Position numbers and translations under genes: made by a program
Part shown: positions 1-10,434 of the stretch, in pieces
Layout: the number at the start of each line of letters is the position of its first letter
Numbering within the stretch: the first letter of the stretch is position 1
NCBI GenBank assembly: GCA_004298675.1
Contig: SCRI01000058.1
Coordinates: 62,001 to 126,000 of the forward strand
Reading direction: 5' to 3'
Origin: a bacterium
GTDB lineage: Bacteria > Vulcanimicrobiota > Vulcanimicrobiia > Vulcanimicrobiales > SCRA01
DNA length: 64,000 nucleotides
Notes under the pieces: model-generated
The model's input: only the letters and a program-made list of their open reading frames with translations
Database searches by the model: none
Told to the model about the DNA's origin: nothing

Positions 1-630
1 ATCCAACGTCAGCAGGACGTCGTGCGCAGCATCGTGCAGAAGCTCAAGAACGACAAGTTCAATGATCTCACGCACATCGTCGCCCTCATCGGCGTGGCGC
101 GGCGCAACGTCGAGACCAACCTCACATTCGACGAGATGCGCAGTCTGGCGTTCGCGTTCCGCGACGTCAATCTCGCGGGCGTGAAGACCGCGCAGATTCC
201 ATACGTCGACTCGGTGATCGAGTCCGATGGTGAGGACGCGTTGGAGGTGGATCGACCGGGCCTGGAGCGCATCGTGGCCAAGGATCTGACGGGCCCGCTA
301 GCGCCACCGCCTACTCCCAACCCCGCGCTGGCCGCGAGCGTGGTGCCCAGCAGCGTGCACGTTGATGTCGAGAACGGCAGCGGTCTGGCGGGGCTGGCCA
401 AGAGCATCGCCGACCAGCTCCAGAAGAAGGGTTTCGTCATCGACGCGATCGGCAACGCGGATCGCACCGATTACGCCAACACCACGGTCGAATCCGACCC
501 GCCGAATCAGGCTGCGGCGGAGGCGGTGCGCAAGGCGCTGGCCCTCAAGAGCGCGACGCTCGCGCAGTCGGCGCAAGCCTCGCAGGTCGTGAGGGTCGTC
601 GTCGGCCAAGACGCGCTGCCGGCACGGTAG
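1..630 (+). CDS. LytR-CpsA-Psr (LCP) family protein, C-terminal part
   Basis: The reading frame is open from the first base, so the gene starts before the window and only about 209 C-terminal residues are seen. LCP proteins are membrane-anchored enzymes that transfer undecaprenyl-linked glycopolymers to the cell wall outside the cytoplasm. The RQQ motif near residue 3 and the following helix match the end of the LCP catalytic domain. A Pro-rich linker (about residues 98-108) leads to a LytR_C-type domain beginning VHVDVENGSGLAGLA. The catalytic core and membrane anchor lie outside the window. A polysaccharide deacetylase follows 13 bases downstream, which fits an envelope role. The family call is firm. 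The exact polymer cannot be told. Confidence 0.82.
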   Translation: MQRQQDVVRSIVQKLKNDKFNDLTHIVALIGVARRNVETNLTFDEMRSLAFAFRDVNLAGVKTAQIPYVDSVIESDGEDALEVDRPGLERIVAKDLTGPLAPPPTPNPALAASVVPSSVHVDVENGSGLAGLAKSIADQLQKKGFVIDAIGNADRTDYANTTVESDPPNQAAAEAVRKALALKSATLAQSAQASQVVRVVVGQDALPAR

Positions 631-643
631 GAACGCGCTTGGG

Positions 644-1471
644 ATGAGCCTGCGTGGACGCCGGCTGCTGATCGCCGCCGTGGTCTTGGTTGCCGCGGCC
701 TTGGCGGCGGGACGTCTGCTCAAGCACGCGCGTGCGCAGTTGGTGCCCGCGTACGTCGCCGTGGGCGATGATGCGCGTGCGCTGCTGCAGCCGTCGCTCG
801 GGCGTCAGGTTGCGGTGCTCCTCGGCGATCTGCGTCCGCATCCCGTACGCCCGCACCTGATCGCGCTGACGTTCGACGACGGGCCCTACCCCGTGGAGTC
901 ACCGCTGCTGCTGGAGCAGCTGCGCGCGCTGCACGTGCCGGCGACTTTTCTGCTGATCGGCCGCGACGTACAGCAGTTTCCCGGCCTCGCGCGTGCGATC
1001 CCCGCCGGCGGCAACGAAGTGGAGAATCACACCTTTAGTCACCCCGATCTCGATCGCATGACGGCGGCGGAGGTGGAACGGGAGCTGCACGAGGGCGCCG
1101 GCGCGCTGGAGAGCGCCGGCCTGCACGACCGCGCGCTTCGCACGCGCATGCGCCCACCCCACGGGCGCTACACGCTGGCCACGATCCAGGCGGCGCAGCG
1201 CGCGGGCTTTGCTGTGGTGCTGTGGACCGACGATCCCGGTGACTGGCGCACGCTGACGCCGCAGGCGATCGTCACGCACGCTGTCGCGCATGCCACGGCT
1301 CCGGAGATTCTGCTGCTGCATAGCGGCAAGCTCGCCACCATTGAGGGGCTACCGTCGATCGTCGGTCGCTTCCGTGCAGCGGGATATCGTTTCGTTACCG
1401 TTGGGGAGTTGCTGCAGGCAGTGCCGGAGGGCGAGCTCAACGACCCCCAGCGCCACGTTTTGGGAGGCTAG
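644..1471 (+). CDS. Polysaccharide deacetylase (NodB homology), membrane-anchored
   Basis: This 275-residue protein has an N-terminal membrane segment (about residues 7-22), so it probably acts outside the cytoplasm. It then has a carbohydrate esterase 4 domain. Visible motifs are TFDDGP (catalytic base and metal Asp), ENHTFSHPDL (metal His pair), RPPHGRY (motif 3) and a DPGDW segment. The last motif, usually LLHD or LHD, reads LLLHSG here, so the catalytic His is kept but the usual Asp is Ser. Enzymes of this family remove N- or O-acetyl groups from peptidoglycan, chitin-like or capsular sugars. The ATG follows an AGGAA by about 10 bases. The upstream LCP gene suggests joint work on wall glycopolymers. 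Confidence 0.88.
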   Translation: MSLRGRRLLIAAVVLVAAALAAGRLLKHARAQLVPAYVAVGDDARALLQPSLGRQVAVLLGDLRPHPVRPHLIALTFDDGPYPVESPLLLEQLRALHVPATFLLIGRDVQQFPGLARAIPAGGNEVENHTFSHPDLDRMTAAEVERELHEGAGALESAGLHDRALRTRMRPPHGRYTLATIQAAQRAGFAVVLWTDDPGDWRTLTPQAIVTHAVAHATAPEILLLHSGKLATIEGLPSIVGRFRAAGYRFVTVGELLQAVPEGELNDPQRHVLGG

Positions 1472-1541
1472 CGCAGCCGCGTGCGGAAGTGTTGGCGCCC
1501 GTGCGCAGCGGGGTCCACGCCACGTGAGGGAACTATCATCG

Positions 1542-2078
1542 ATGCAAGTGATCGTCAAGGGCAAGAACGTCAAGGTCACACCGGCGATGCGCGCGTACGC
1601 CGAACAAAAGATTGGGCACTTGGCGCATTATTTCGACCGCGTGCTCGATGCCTCGGTTTCGATGAGCATCGAGCGTAACTGGCAGATCGTGGATGCGAGC
1701 ATCGCCGTCCCCGGCGAGACGTTCAGCGCCGCCGATCGCACCCAGGATATGTACGCGTCGGTGGACGCGGTTGTCGACAAATTGACGGCGCAGATCACGA
1801 AGTTCAAGGAACGCCGGACCAAGCGAGGACACGAGAGCATCCGCGAGGGCGCCGCGCCGGTCTCGGAGGAGGAGGAGCCGCAGGCTCCGCAGGTCGGGCG
1901 CATCACGCGCCGCAAGCGCTTCGGCGTGCGGCCGATGGCCCCAGAGGACGCGGCCGAGGAGATGAAGGACCTCGGTCATGATTTCTTCATTTTCGTCAAC
2001 GCGCAGAGCGAGCAGTTCTCCGTGCTCTACCGCCGGCGCGACGGCAGTTTGGGGCTGATCGAACCCTACCTGGAATAG
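1542..2078 (+). CDS. hpf: Ribosome hibernation promoting factor, long form
   Basis: The 178-residue protein binds the 30S subunit and, in the long form, drives 100S ribosome dimers in resting cells. The N-terminal HPF/YfiA domain ([20 protein letters not shown], then a K/R-rich helix near residues 80-95) is followed by an acidic linker (SEEEEPQ). The C-terminal dimerisation domain runs from about residue 120, with the signatures [10 protein letters not shown] and [18 protein letters not shown]. The frame is open further upstream, but homology starts exactly at the ATG at 1542, which has a GTGAGGG element about 12 bases before it. The pairing of hpf directly upstream of secA is common in several Gram-positive and related phyla. 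Confidence 0.95.
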   Translation: MQVIVKGKNVKVTPAMRAYAEQKIGHLAHYFDRVLDASVSMSIERNWQIVDASIAVPGETFSAADRTQDMYASVDAVVDKLTAQITKFKERRTKRGHESIREGAAPVSEEEEPQAPQVGRITRRKRFGVRPMAPEDAAEEMKDLGHDFFIFVNAQSEQFSVLYRRRDGSLGLIEPYLE

Positions 2079-2127
2079 CGGCGGTCCGGCGGGGCATGCT
2101 ATGGGGGGCGCCGAACAGGCACAGGTC

Positions 2128-4783
<2,656 letters not shown>

Positions 4784-4785
<2 letters not shown>

Positions 4786-4822
4786 AAAACGGAACGGCGC
4801 GCTCCGTTGGTGGAGCGCGCCG
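4784..4822 (-). terminator. Rho-independent terminator for the minus-strand solute-binding gene
   Basis: A perfect 11-bp stem (4795-4805 with 4812-4822, arms CGGCGCGCTCC and GGAGCGCGCCG) has a 6-base loop. On the minus strand it is followed, after TTCCG, by a run of six T (plus-strand A run 4784-4789). It lies between the convergent ends of secA and the ABC solute-binding gene. On the plus strand no T run follows, so it mainly serves the minus-strand gene. Confidence 0.75.
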
Positions 4823-4848
4823 TACGCGTAGACTGCGCCGGGATCAGT

Positions 4849-6120
4849 CTATGACGGCCATTTCAGGTCGCAGACCTTCGTCGCGTCCGTCTCGGAGAGC
4901 GCGGTTCCCTTGGCCTCCTGGCGATCGATGATGTGGAAGACGTCGTGGGGATCGCCCGGCGTTCCGTTCGCGTTGAGTTTGCCGAACCAGACCGGCCATT
5001 GCAGCGCGTGGTCGACCTTGCGGTACTCTCCGCCGCCCTCCCAGAGACCGCTGAAGTGCGACCCGGCCAGCGCGCGCGCCATCTTCACGGGATCGGTCGA
5101 CTTGGTCTCTGCGATGGACCAGATGAGCCGATCCATCGCGGTGTAGCCGAAGCAGCTGCGCGGCGTGGGCGGTTCGTTGTAGAGTTTCTTGTACTCGCTC
5201 ACGAAGCGCTCGGCCATGGCGTTGTTCTTACCCAGCACGCTGTCGCCTTTGTAGTACCACTCGGTGCCGTAGTAGCCGACGCGGACCGAGGGCGGAACGG
5301 CCCAAATGGCTTCCAACTCGGCGTAGGGACCGGCGACGGGGAACGACTTGAGAATGCCGTACGAGCCGGCTTGTTTCATCAAGTTGACCCAGTCCTCGCC
5401 GGCGACCAGCACGAGCAGGCAATCGGGTTTGGCCGCCGCTACCTTCGTGAGGTAGGGGCTGAAGTCGCTGGTACCCAGCGGCGTGAGATCGTTCGCAACG
5501 ATCGTGCCGCCGACGCGCTTGGAGACGTCCGCGTAACCCTCAGCCAACGAGTGTCCGAAGGCGTAGTCGGGCGTGATCAGATACCATTTCTTACCGAACA
5601 GTTTCGCGATCGAGAAGCCGGTCGCGTGCGTGAGCTGCCAGGTGGTGTGGCACGTCTGGAAGGTGTTCCAGTGGCAATTCTTGCCGGTGATGAGGTCGGT
5701 GTGACCCCCGGAATCGATGAAGAAGACGCCCATCGAGTTGGCGGCGTTGCTGGTGGCAAGCGCCGCTGCGCTGTTGAGCGTGCCCATGAGTGCGGCGACT
5801 TTGTCTTGGTTGACGAGCTTACGCGCCTTCTCGACGCTTACGCCGGGGTTGTTCTGGTTGTCCTCGAGCACGACTTCGACTTTACGTCCCAGCACGCCAC
5901 CCTTCTGGTTCCACCATTCCACGGCCATTGCCGCGCCGCGCTTCTCGTTCTGCGCGACGGCGGCATAGACGCCTGTCAACTCCTCGATCTGACCGATCTT
6001 GAGGACGTCAGCGGCTTCGCCGATCTTGGGGATGAAGGCAGGGAATCCCGCGGTGATCGCCGCTGCGCCCAGACCGGCGCCCTTCACGAACGATGCGCGG
6101 GAAATGGGATGACTCGGCAT
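4849..6120 (-). CDS. ABC transporter substrate-binding protein, branched-chain amino acid/amide type
   Basis: The 423-residue protein is a periplasmic-binding-protein type I fold (Peripla_BP_6) like LivJ, UrtA or AmiC. Its leader contains ISRASFVKGAG before a hydrophobic stretch, which resembles a Tat signal but has only one Arg of the pair. The mature part starts near LKIGQIEELTGVYAAVAQ, with further family signatures GRKVEVVLEDNQNNPG and YAFGHSLAEGYADVSK. A very good ribosome site AAGGAGA lies about 8 bases before the ATG. No permease or ATPase genes are next to it, so it is an orphan receptor. The ligand cannot be told: amino acid, amide, urea and aromatic compounds are all known for this family. 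Confidence 0.88.
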   Translation of the reverse strand: MPSHPISRASFVKGAGLGAAAITAGFPAFIPKIGEAADVLKIGQIEELTGVYAAVAQNEKRGAAMAVEWWNQKGGVLGRKVEVVLEDNQNNPGVSVEKARKLVNQDKVAALMGTLNSAAALATSNAANSMGVFFIDSGGHTDLITGKNCHWNTFQTCHTTWQLTHATGFSIAKLFGKKWYLITPDYAFGHSLAEGYADVSKRVGGTIVANDLTPLGTSDFSPYLTKVAAAKPDCLLVLVAGEDWVNLMKQAGSYGILKSFPVAGPYAELEAIWAVPPSVRVGYYGTEWYYKGDSVLGKNNAMAERFVSEYKKLYNEPPTPRSCFGYTAMDRLIWSIAETKSTDPVKMARALAGSHFSGLWEGGGEYRKVDHALQWPVWFGKLNANGTPGDPHDVFHIIDRQEAKGTALSETDATKVCDLKWPS

Positions 6121-6265
6121 ACTCTGTCTCCTTGCCGCATCGAACGCGGCCGAACGAATGAGTACAGGTAGTAGGCTCTTGGTACTGCCGGCGGCGATAC
6201 TTCGAAACGCGCGCGGGTGATTTCCCCCTAGACCAAGCGGCGCGCCGGAGATTTCGCAGCGTGAA

Positions 6266-7249
6266 TCATACGCCGGCGCGTCCGCAGAGTTCGCGAAACT
6301 TGCAACGAGCGCAGATCGGTCCAGGCTCGATCATCGGAAAGCGCTCGATGTCATCGGCACGGTTCGCGCGCGGATCGGTCAAGCGCGCACCGAGATCGCG
6401 CAGAAACTCCACGATCATCCCGTGCACGAGGGCAGCCTTCTCCGCCAGAGCGTCGATCGCGACGGCTTGATGCTCGTCCGGTGCCAAGAAGTGTACGAAG
6501 TGCCCTTTCATCTCCTCGAGCGGCGTCCCAAGCTTGCGATGAATGAACAGTGCGTAGGCACCGATCTGCAGATCGCCGGGCGCAGAGAGCCGGCCGGTCT
6601 TCCAATCGAGGATATGAACGAAGCCGTCGTTCCCTTTCACCACGACGTCCGGCGAGCCGTAGATCGTCGTGCCGTCAGCCAGCGTGGTGCGCTGAGCATC
6701 CCACGTTTCGCTGGGCGACATGATCGCCGTATGCGCCACGGGATCCACCCAGAGCAGATCGTGCGCCGCATGCGCGAAGGGAATGCGTGCATACGGGCTT
6801 TGCCGCAAGCCCTCCAGATTGGACTCGAGCTTTACGCGCGCCTGCACCACACGCTCCTCGACGTCCGCGCTGCCGTAGTAGCGTTCCGCGAGCTGCCCCG
6901 CGCCGCTGCGCGCGTCGTCGACGCCGTCACCGATCCTACGCCGCGCCAGTCGCACGCAGCGCTCGAACATTTCACGCGCCTGCGTCGCGATGCGCTCGAA
7001 GGGCACGCCGCGCTCGCCCGGGCGGCGCAGATGAATCGCCACGGCCAGCGGCTCGTGGATCGAGGAACCCACGAGCCGGTCGAGATCGCTAAGTGCTTTG
7101 AGGAAGCCGGCCTTGCGTTGCGTGGCGCTCGCGTCCTCGCTCCACCAGCCCCAACTCCCGTAGTACGTCCAGTAGTACGCGCGCTTGCAGCGCCGATAGA
7201 CGCTGTCGCGGGACCACGACCACGCGATCTCGTTCTTGAGCTCGCGCAC
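6266..7249 (-). CDS. PD-(D/E)XK nuclease family protein with AddB/Cas4-type iron-sulfur cysteines
   Basis: The 327-residue protein belongs to the PDDEXK_1 superfamily (RecB nuclease-domain, AddB, Cas4). The core motifs are GSPDVVVKG (the catalytic Asp of the PD element) and HILDWKTGR (the D-x-K element), then a QIGAYALF helix like motif QxxxY. One cysteine at residue 21 (RRCKRAYYW) plus a C-terminal CARCKFRELC (C-x2-C-x5-C) have the arrangement that holds a [4Fe-4S] cluster in AddB and Cas4. No helicase domain is present. It starts with GTG one base after the selD stop, so it is the last gene of the phn-selD operon. Its DNA-processing role and its link to selenium are unknown. Confidence 0.82.
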   Translation of the reverse strand: MRELKNEIAWSWSRDSVYRRCKRAYYWTYYGSWGWWSEDASATQRKAGFLKALSDLDRLVGSSIHEPLAVAIHLRRPGERGVPFERIATQAREMFERCVRLARRRIGDGVDDARSGAGQLAERYYGSADVEERVVQARVKLESNLEGLRQSPYARIPFAHAAHDLLWVDPVAHTAIMSPSETWDAQRTTLADGTTIYGSPDVVVKGNDGFVHILDWKTGRLSAPGDLQIGAYALFIHRKLGTPLEEMKGHFVHFLAPDEHQAVAIDALAEKAALVHGMIVEFLRDLGARLTDPRANRADDIERFPMIEPGPICARCKFRELCGRAGV

Positions 7250-7250
7250 G

Positions 7251-8300
7251 TTACGCTAAGACTACGATCTCGCCGCCGCTGCCCTCGCGCGCACGCCCGA
7301 TCGTGCAGACGAGTTGTCCGCGCCGCTCCAGCGCTTGCGCGAGTGCCGCCGCGCCTGCGGGGGGCACGGCGATGAGCAGTCCCCCGGAAGTCTGCGCGTC
7401 CGACAGCGCCAGACGCAGCGCGCCGCCCACGGCTTGGTCGAAGCGTACGAAGGCCGCGTGCTGGCTCGCGTTGTCCTTGGTGCCTCCCGGGACCTCACCG
7501 GCCTCGATCAGTGCCGTGGTGCGCGAGAAGAGCGGTAAGGCGCGTGCGTCGATCTCGAAGGTCACGCCGCTAGCGACAGCCATCTCGTGAGCATGGCCCA
7601 GGAAACCGAAGCCGGTGATGTCGGTGCACGCGTGCGCGCCCGCTTCCAGCGCCGCTTCGGAGGAACGCGCGTTCAGCGCGGCCATGGAGCGTACCGCCTC
7701 CTCCATCACGTCATCGCCGATGACGCCGTGCTTGAGTGCCGTCGAGTAGATGCCCGTTCCCAGCGGCTTGGTAAGGAAGAGCTGGTCGCCCGCCCGTGCC
7801 GTGTCGTTGCGCAGGATGCGCCGCGGATCCACGAAGCCCGTGACCGCCATGCCGAACTTCGGTTCGTCGTCCTTCACGGTGTGCCCGCCGATGATGCTGA
7901 CGCCCGCTTCGCGGCAGGCGTCGGCGCCGCCGCGCAGGATCTCGGCAAAGACGTCGTCCGGCAGCGTCCCCACCGGAAACGCCGCGATGTTCAGCGCCGT
8001 GACCGGCCGGCCGCCCATGGCGTACACGTCCGAGAGCGCGTTGGCGGCGGCGATGCGGCCATACGTGAACGGATCGTCGACGATGGGCGTGAAGAAGTCG
8101 ACGGTCTGCACCAGTGCCAACTCTTCCGAGATGCGGTAGATGCCGGCGTCGTCGAACGTGGCGGTTCCCACCAGCACGTTGGGGTCGGTAATGGGCGGCA
8201 AGTCGCGCAGCACGTGCGCGAGGTCGGCGGAGCCGACTTTGCTCGCTCACCCCGCGCAGGAGCTGTAGGCGGTCAGACGGATGGATTTCGCGATGGTCAT
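7251..8300 (-). CDS. selD: Selenide, water dikinase (selenophosphate synthetase) containing selenocysteine
   Basis: SelD makes selenophosphate from selenide and ATP, the selenium donor for Sec-tRNA and 2-selenouridine. The frame from ATG 8300 reads SIRLTAYSSCAG, then UGA (8249-8247), then ASKVGSADLAHVL, and runs without break into the full enzyme. The UGA is codon 18, aligned with catalytic Cys17 of the E. coli enzyme. The usual second Cys is Ser and the conserved Lys is kept. Length is 349 residues, normal for the family. Further signatures are VDFFTPIVDDPFTYGRIAA, NALSDVYAMGG, IIGGHTVKDDEP and DAQTSGGLL. The ATG overlaps the phnE stop as ATGA, so translation is coupled. Starting at 8213 would give an enzyme without its catalytic residue. 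Confidence 0.95.
8218..8246 (-). promoter_or_regulatory. Candidate bacterial SECIS hairpin of selD
   Basis: Directly after the in-frame UGA the mRNA can fold. A 5-bp lower stem (GCGAG with CUCGC) is followed by a 4-base CAAA bulge, a 6-bp upper stem (GUCGGC with GCCGAC) and a UCC apex. Bacterial SECIS elements sit in this place inside the coding sequence and bind SelB. The loop lacks the preferred G unless the closing C-G pair opens, so SelB binding is inferred. Confidence 0.7.
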
Positions 8301-9691
8301 GTTGTTTCGTTGTTCCAGCCCAGCCGTCGACGGACCCGCTCTCCGGCCACGTCGGCCAGGACCACCAGCAGCCAGGTGGCCACGACGTATGCCGTCATCG
8401 ACTGGTAGTGCATGTGCTGCTGTGCGTTGTAGAGAGCTTCACCGATTCCGCCCGCGCCGATCATCCCGACGACCGTGGCGGCCCGCACGTTCCACTCCAA
8501 CCGGAACATGGTGTGGACGGCCAGCGGGCCGATCGCCAGCGGCACGATGCCGAAGGCGACGATCGCCAAACGCTTCGCGCCGGTAGCCTCCAGCGCCCGG
8601 ACGGGCGCGGCCGCCACGTTCTCGAACGCTTCGGCGAAGAGCTTGCCGAGCACGCCTGCGGAGTGGATGCCCAACGCCAGTGCCCCCGCCAGCGGTCCGA
8701 TCCCCGCCGTCACCACGAAGATCAGTCCCCACACGATTTCGGGAACGGCACGCGAGATGTCGAGCACGCGGCGCACTGCGGCAACGACGACCGCGTGAAC
8801 GACGTTGCGTGCGGCGCAGAGTGCCAGTGGAATCGCCAACAACAGCGCCAGTATCGTGCCTCCGACCGCAATCTCCAACGTCTGCCACAGCAGTACGGGC
8901 AGTGCCGCCAGCGCCCGGGCGTCCAGCAGTGGCGGAAACATCGCGGCGAACGTCACCAAGGCGTGGCGGAGCACGAAGACCTGCGGCGGGTTGAGCAGCA
9001 TCGTGGCCAGTCCGGCCGGAAAGAGCACGAGCGCGAGCCGGGGATTCTTGCGCATGAACCAGCCGAGCGTGTCGACGAACGTCACGAGCAGTGCGAGGAT
9101 CACGATCAGCGTGGTGGCACGCGGGTAATCCAGACCGCTGACGGCGCCGACGAGCTCGGTGCCGATGCCGCCGGCTCCGACGGCGCCGACGATCACCGAG
9201 GCGCGCATCGCGCACTCGAAGGCGTAGGAGCCGAAGGTCAGCAAGTCGGCCAGCGTCAGCGGGATCAGGCCGAAGATCGCGACTGCCAGGCGCGGTGCGC
9301 CGGTGGAACGCAGCGACTCCAGCGGAGCCTGCGGAGCCGCCAAGAAGAGCTCAGCGAAGACTTTGCCGACCATCGCCGTGTAGAAGACGGCGAGCGCCGT
9401 GATCCCCGCGGCCGGCCCCAGCCCCACGATGACCACGGCTAAGATCGCCAGCGTGAGATCCGGAATCGCGCGCAACGCCGAGAGCACGCCCACCACGCTT
9501 TGCCAGCCCGGGGCACGCGTGCCGACGTAGGCGGCCAGCGGGATGCCTAGGCAGAGCGCGACCAGCATCCCTGCAGAGGCCATGCCGATCGTCTGCAGCA
9601 CGGGGAGCCAGACATAGCGCAGGTACGAAGGCGAGAGATCCGGAGGGAAGAACGCCAGGAAGGTATGCCAGGCCAGCGTGAGCGCGTGCAT
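8297..9691 (-). CDS. phnE: PhnE-like ABC transporter permease, tandem fusion of two permease domains
   Basis: The 464-residue membrane protein contains two copies of the PhnE permease fold. Each copy has its own EAA loop: SLRSTGAPRLAVAIFGLIPL (about residues 130-150) and ALEATGAKRLAIVAFGIVPL (about residues 380-400). Each also has a VGAVGAGGIG or VGMIGAGGIG signature. The usual gene codes for one such domain of about 260 residues acting as a homodimer, so this fusion supplies both halves of the channel. It begins one base after the phnC stop and ends in an ATGA overlap with selD. Family members move phosphonate, phosphite or related oxyanions. The coupling to selD raises selenium oxyanions as a possible substrate (inference). 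Confidence 0.9.
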   Translation of the reverse strand: MHALTLAWHTFLAFFPPDLSPSYLRYVWLPVLQTIGMASAGMLVALCLGIPLAAYVGTRAPGWQSVVGVLSALRAIPDLTLAILAVVIVGLGPAAGITALAVFYTAMVGKVFAELFLAAPQAPLESLRSTGAPRLAVAIFGLIPLTLADLLTFGSYAFECAMRASVIVGAVGAGGIGTELVGAVSGLDYPRATTLIVILALLVTFVDTLGWFMRKNPRLALVLFPAGLATMLLNPPQVFVLRHALVTFAAMFPPLLDARALAALPVLLWQTLEIAVGGTILALLLAIPLALCAARNVVHAVVVAAVRRVLDISRAVPEIVWGLIFVVTAGIGPLAGALALGIHSAGVLGKLFAEAFENVAAAPVRALEATGAKRLAIVAFGIVPLAIGPLAVHTMFRLEWNVRAATVVGMIGAGGIGEALYNAQQHMHYQSMTAYVVATWLLVVLADVAGERVRRRLGWNNETT

Positions 9692-9692
9692 G

Positions 9693-10430
9693 CTACGAGG
9701 CGAAGACCAGCTGCTCCGGCGCTACCTGCGCCACCGGCCGATCGAAGACGACGCGCCCGTGGCGCAGCCCAACCACGCGGTCGAAGTAGCGTACCGCGAG
9801 ATCGGGTTGGTGTAGCGAACAGAGCAGAGCCAAACCACGCTCCCGCGCCAAACCGCAGAGCAGCGCGAGGATCTGCTCGCTGCGCACGGGATCCAGCGAG
9901 GCGACAGGTTCGTCGGCCAGCAGCACGGAGGGGCGCTGCACCAGGGCGCGTGCGATGGCTACGCGCTGGCGTTGTCCGCCGGAGAGATCGGAGGTGCGGC
10001 TGCGCAGTTTCTCCGGGATGCCGACGCGCTCGAGCGCGCTGCGGGCCTCGCCTAGCTCGGCTTTGCTCGGGCTCACCAGAAAACGTAACGCATGCAGTGA
10101 GCTCCAGCGCCCCAGGGCTCCCGCCATCACGTTTTGGTAGACGGTGAGGCGGTCAACGAGGTCGTGCATCTGGGCGATGACGGCGATGCGCCGTCGCAGT
10201 GCACGCAGCTGCGCTCCGCGGGCCCGGCCGACCTGCTCTCCCTCGAGCGCAACGTAACCGCTTTGGACGGTCACGCTGCCATTGACGGCGCGGAAGAGCG
10301 TGGTCTTGCCGCCGCCGCTGGGTCCCACCACCGCCACCCGCTCGCCGCCTTCCACGCGCAGGCAGACGCTCTCTAGCGCCGGTGCGGTCTGGGTGGGGTA
10401 GCGGACGGTGAGGTCGACGATGGAGAGCAC
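9693..10430 (-). CDS. phnC: PhnC-like ABC transporter ATP-binding protein
   Basis: This 245-residue ATPase powers the PhnDE transporter at the inner face of the membrane. Visible are Walker A GPSGGGKTT near residue 37, a Q-loop (IAQMHDL), the ABC signature LSGGQRQRVAIARAL, Walker B VLLADEP and the H-loop SLHQPD. The VDRLTVYQNVMAGALGR segment is typical for PhnC. The GTG start at 10430 lies 4 bases after the phnD stop. It shares an operon with the binding protein, permease, selD and a nuclease. Confidence 0.93.
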   Translation of the reverse strand: MLSIVDLTVRYPTQTAPALESVCLRVEGGERVAVVGPSGGGKTTLFRAVNGSVTVQSGYVALEGEQVGRARGAQLRALRRRIAVIAQMHDLVDRLTVYQNVMAGALGRWSSLHALRFLVSPSKAELGEARSALERVGIPEKLRSRTSDLSGGQRQRVAIARALVQRPSVLLADEPVASLDPVRSEQILALLCGLARERGLALLCSLHQPDLAVRYFDRVVGLRHGRVVFDRPVAQVAPEQLVFAS

Positions 10431-10434
10431 GACG

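Noticed and set aside
4933-6171. 412-residue plus-strand ORF over the solute-binding protein
   Set aside because: Shadow of a clear Peripla_BP_6 gene; no start region and no recognisable domain.
8214-8300. selD as a 5'-truncated pseudogene starting at 8213
   Set aside because: Homology continues in the same frame on both sides of the single UGA, the UGA is at the known Sec position, the ATG is coupled to phnE and a hairpin follows. Recoding explains all of this better.
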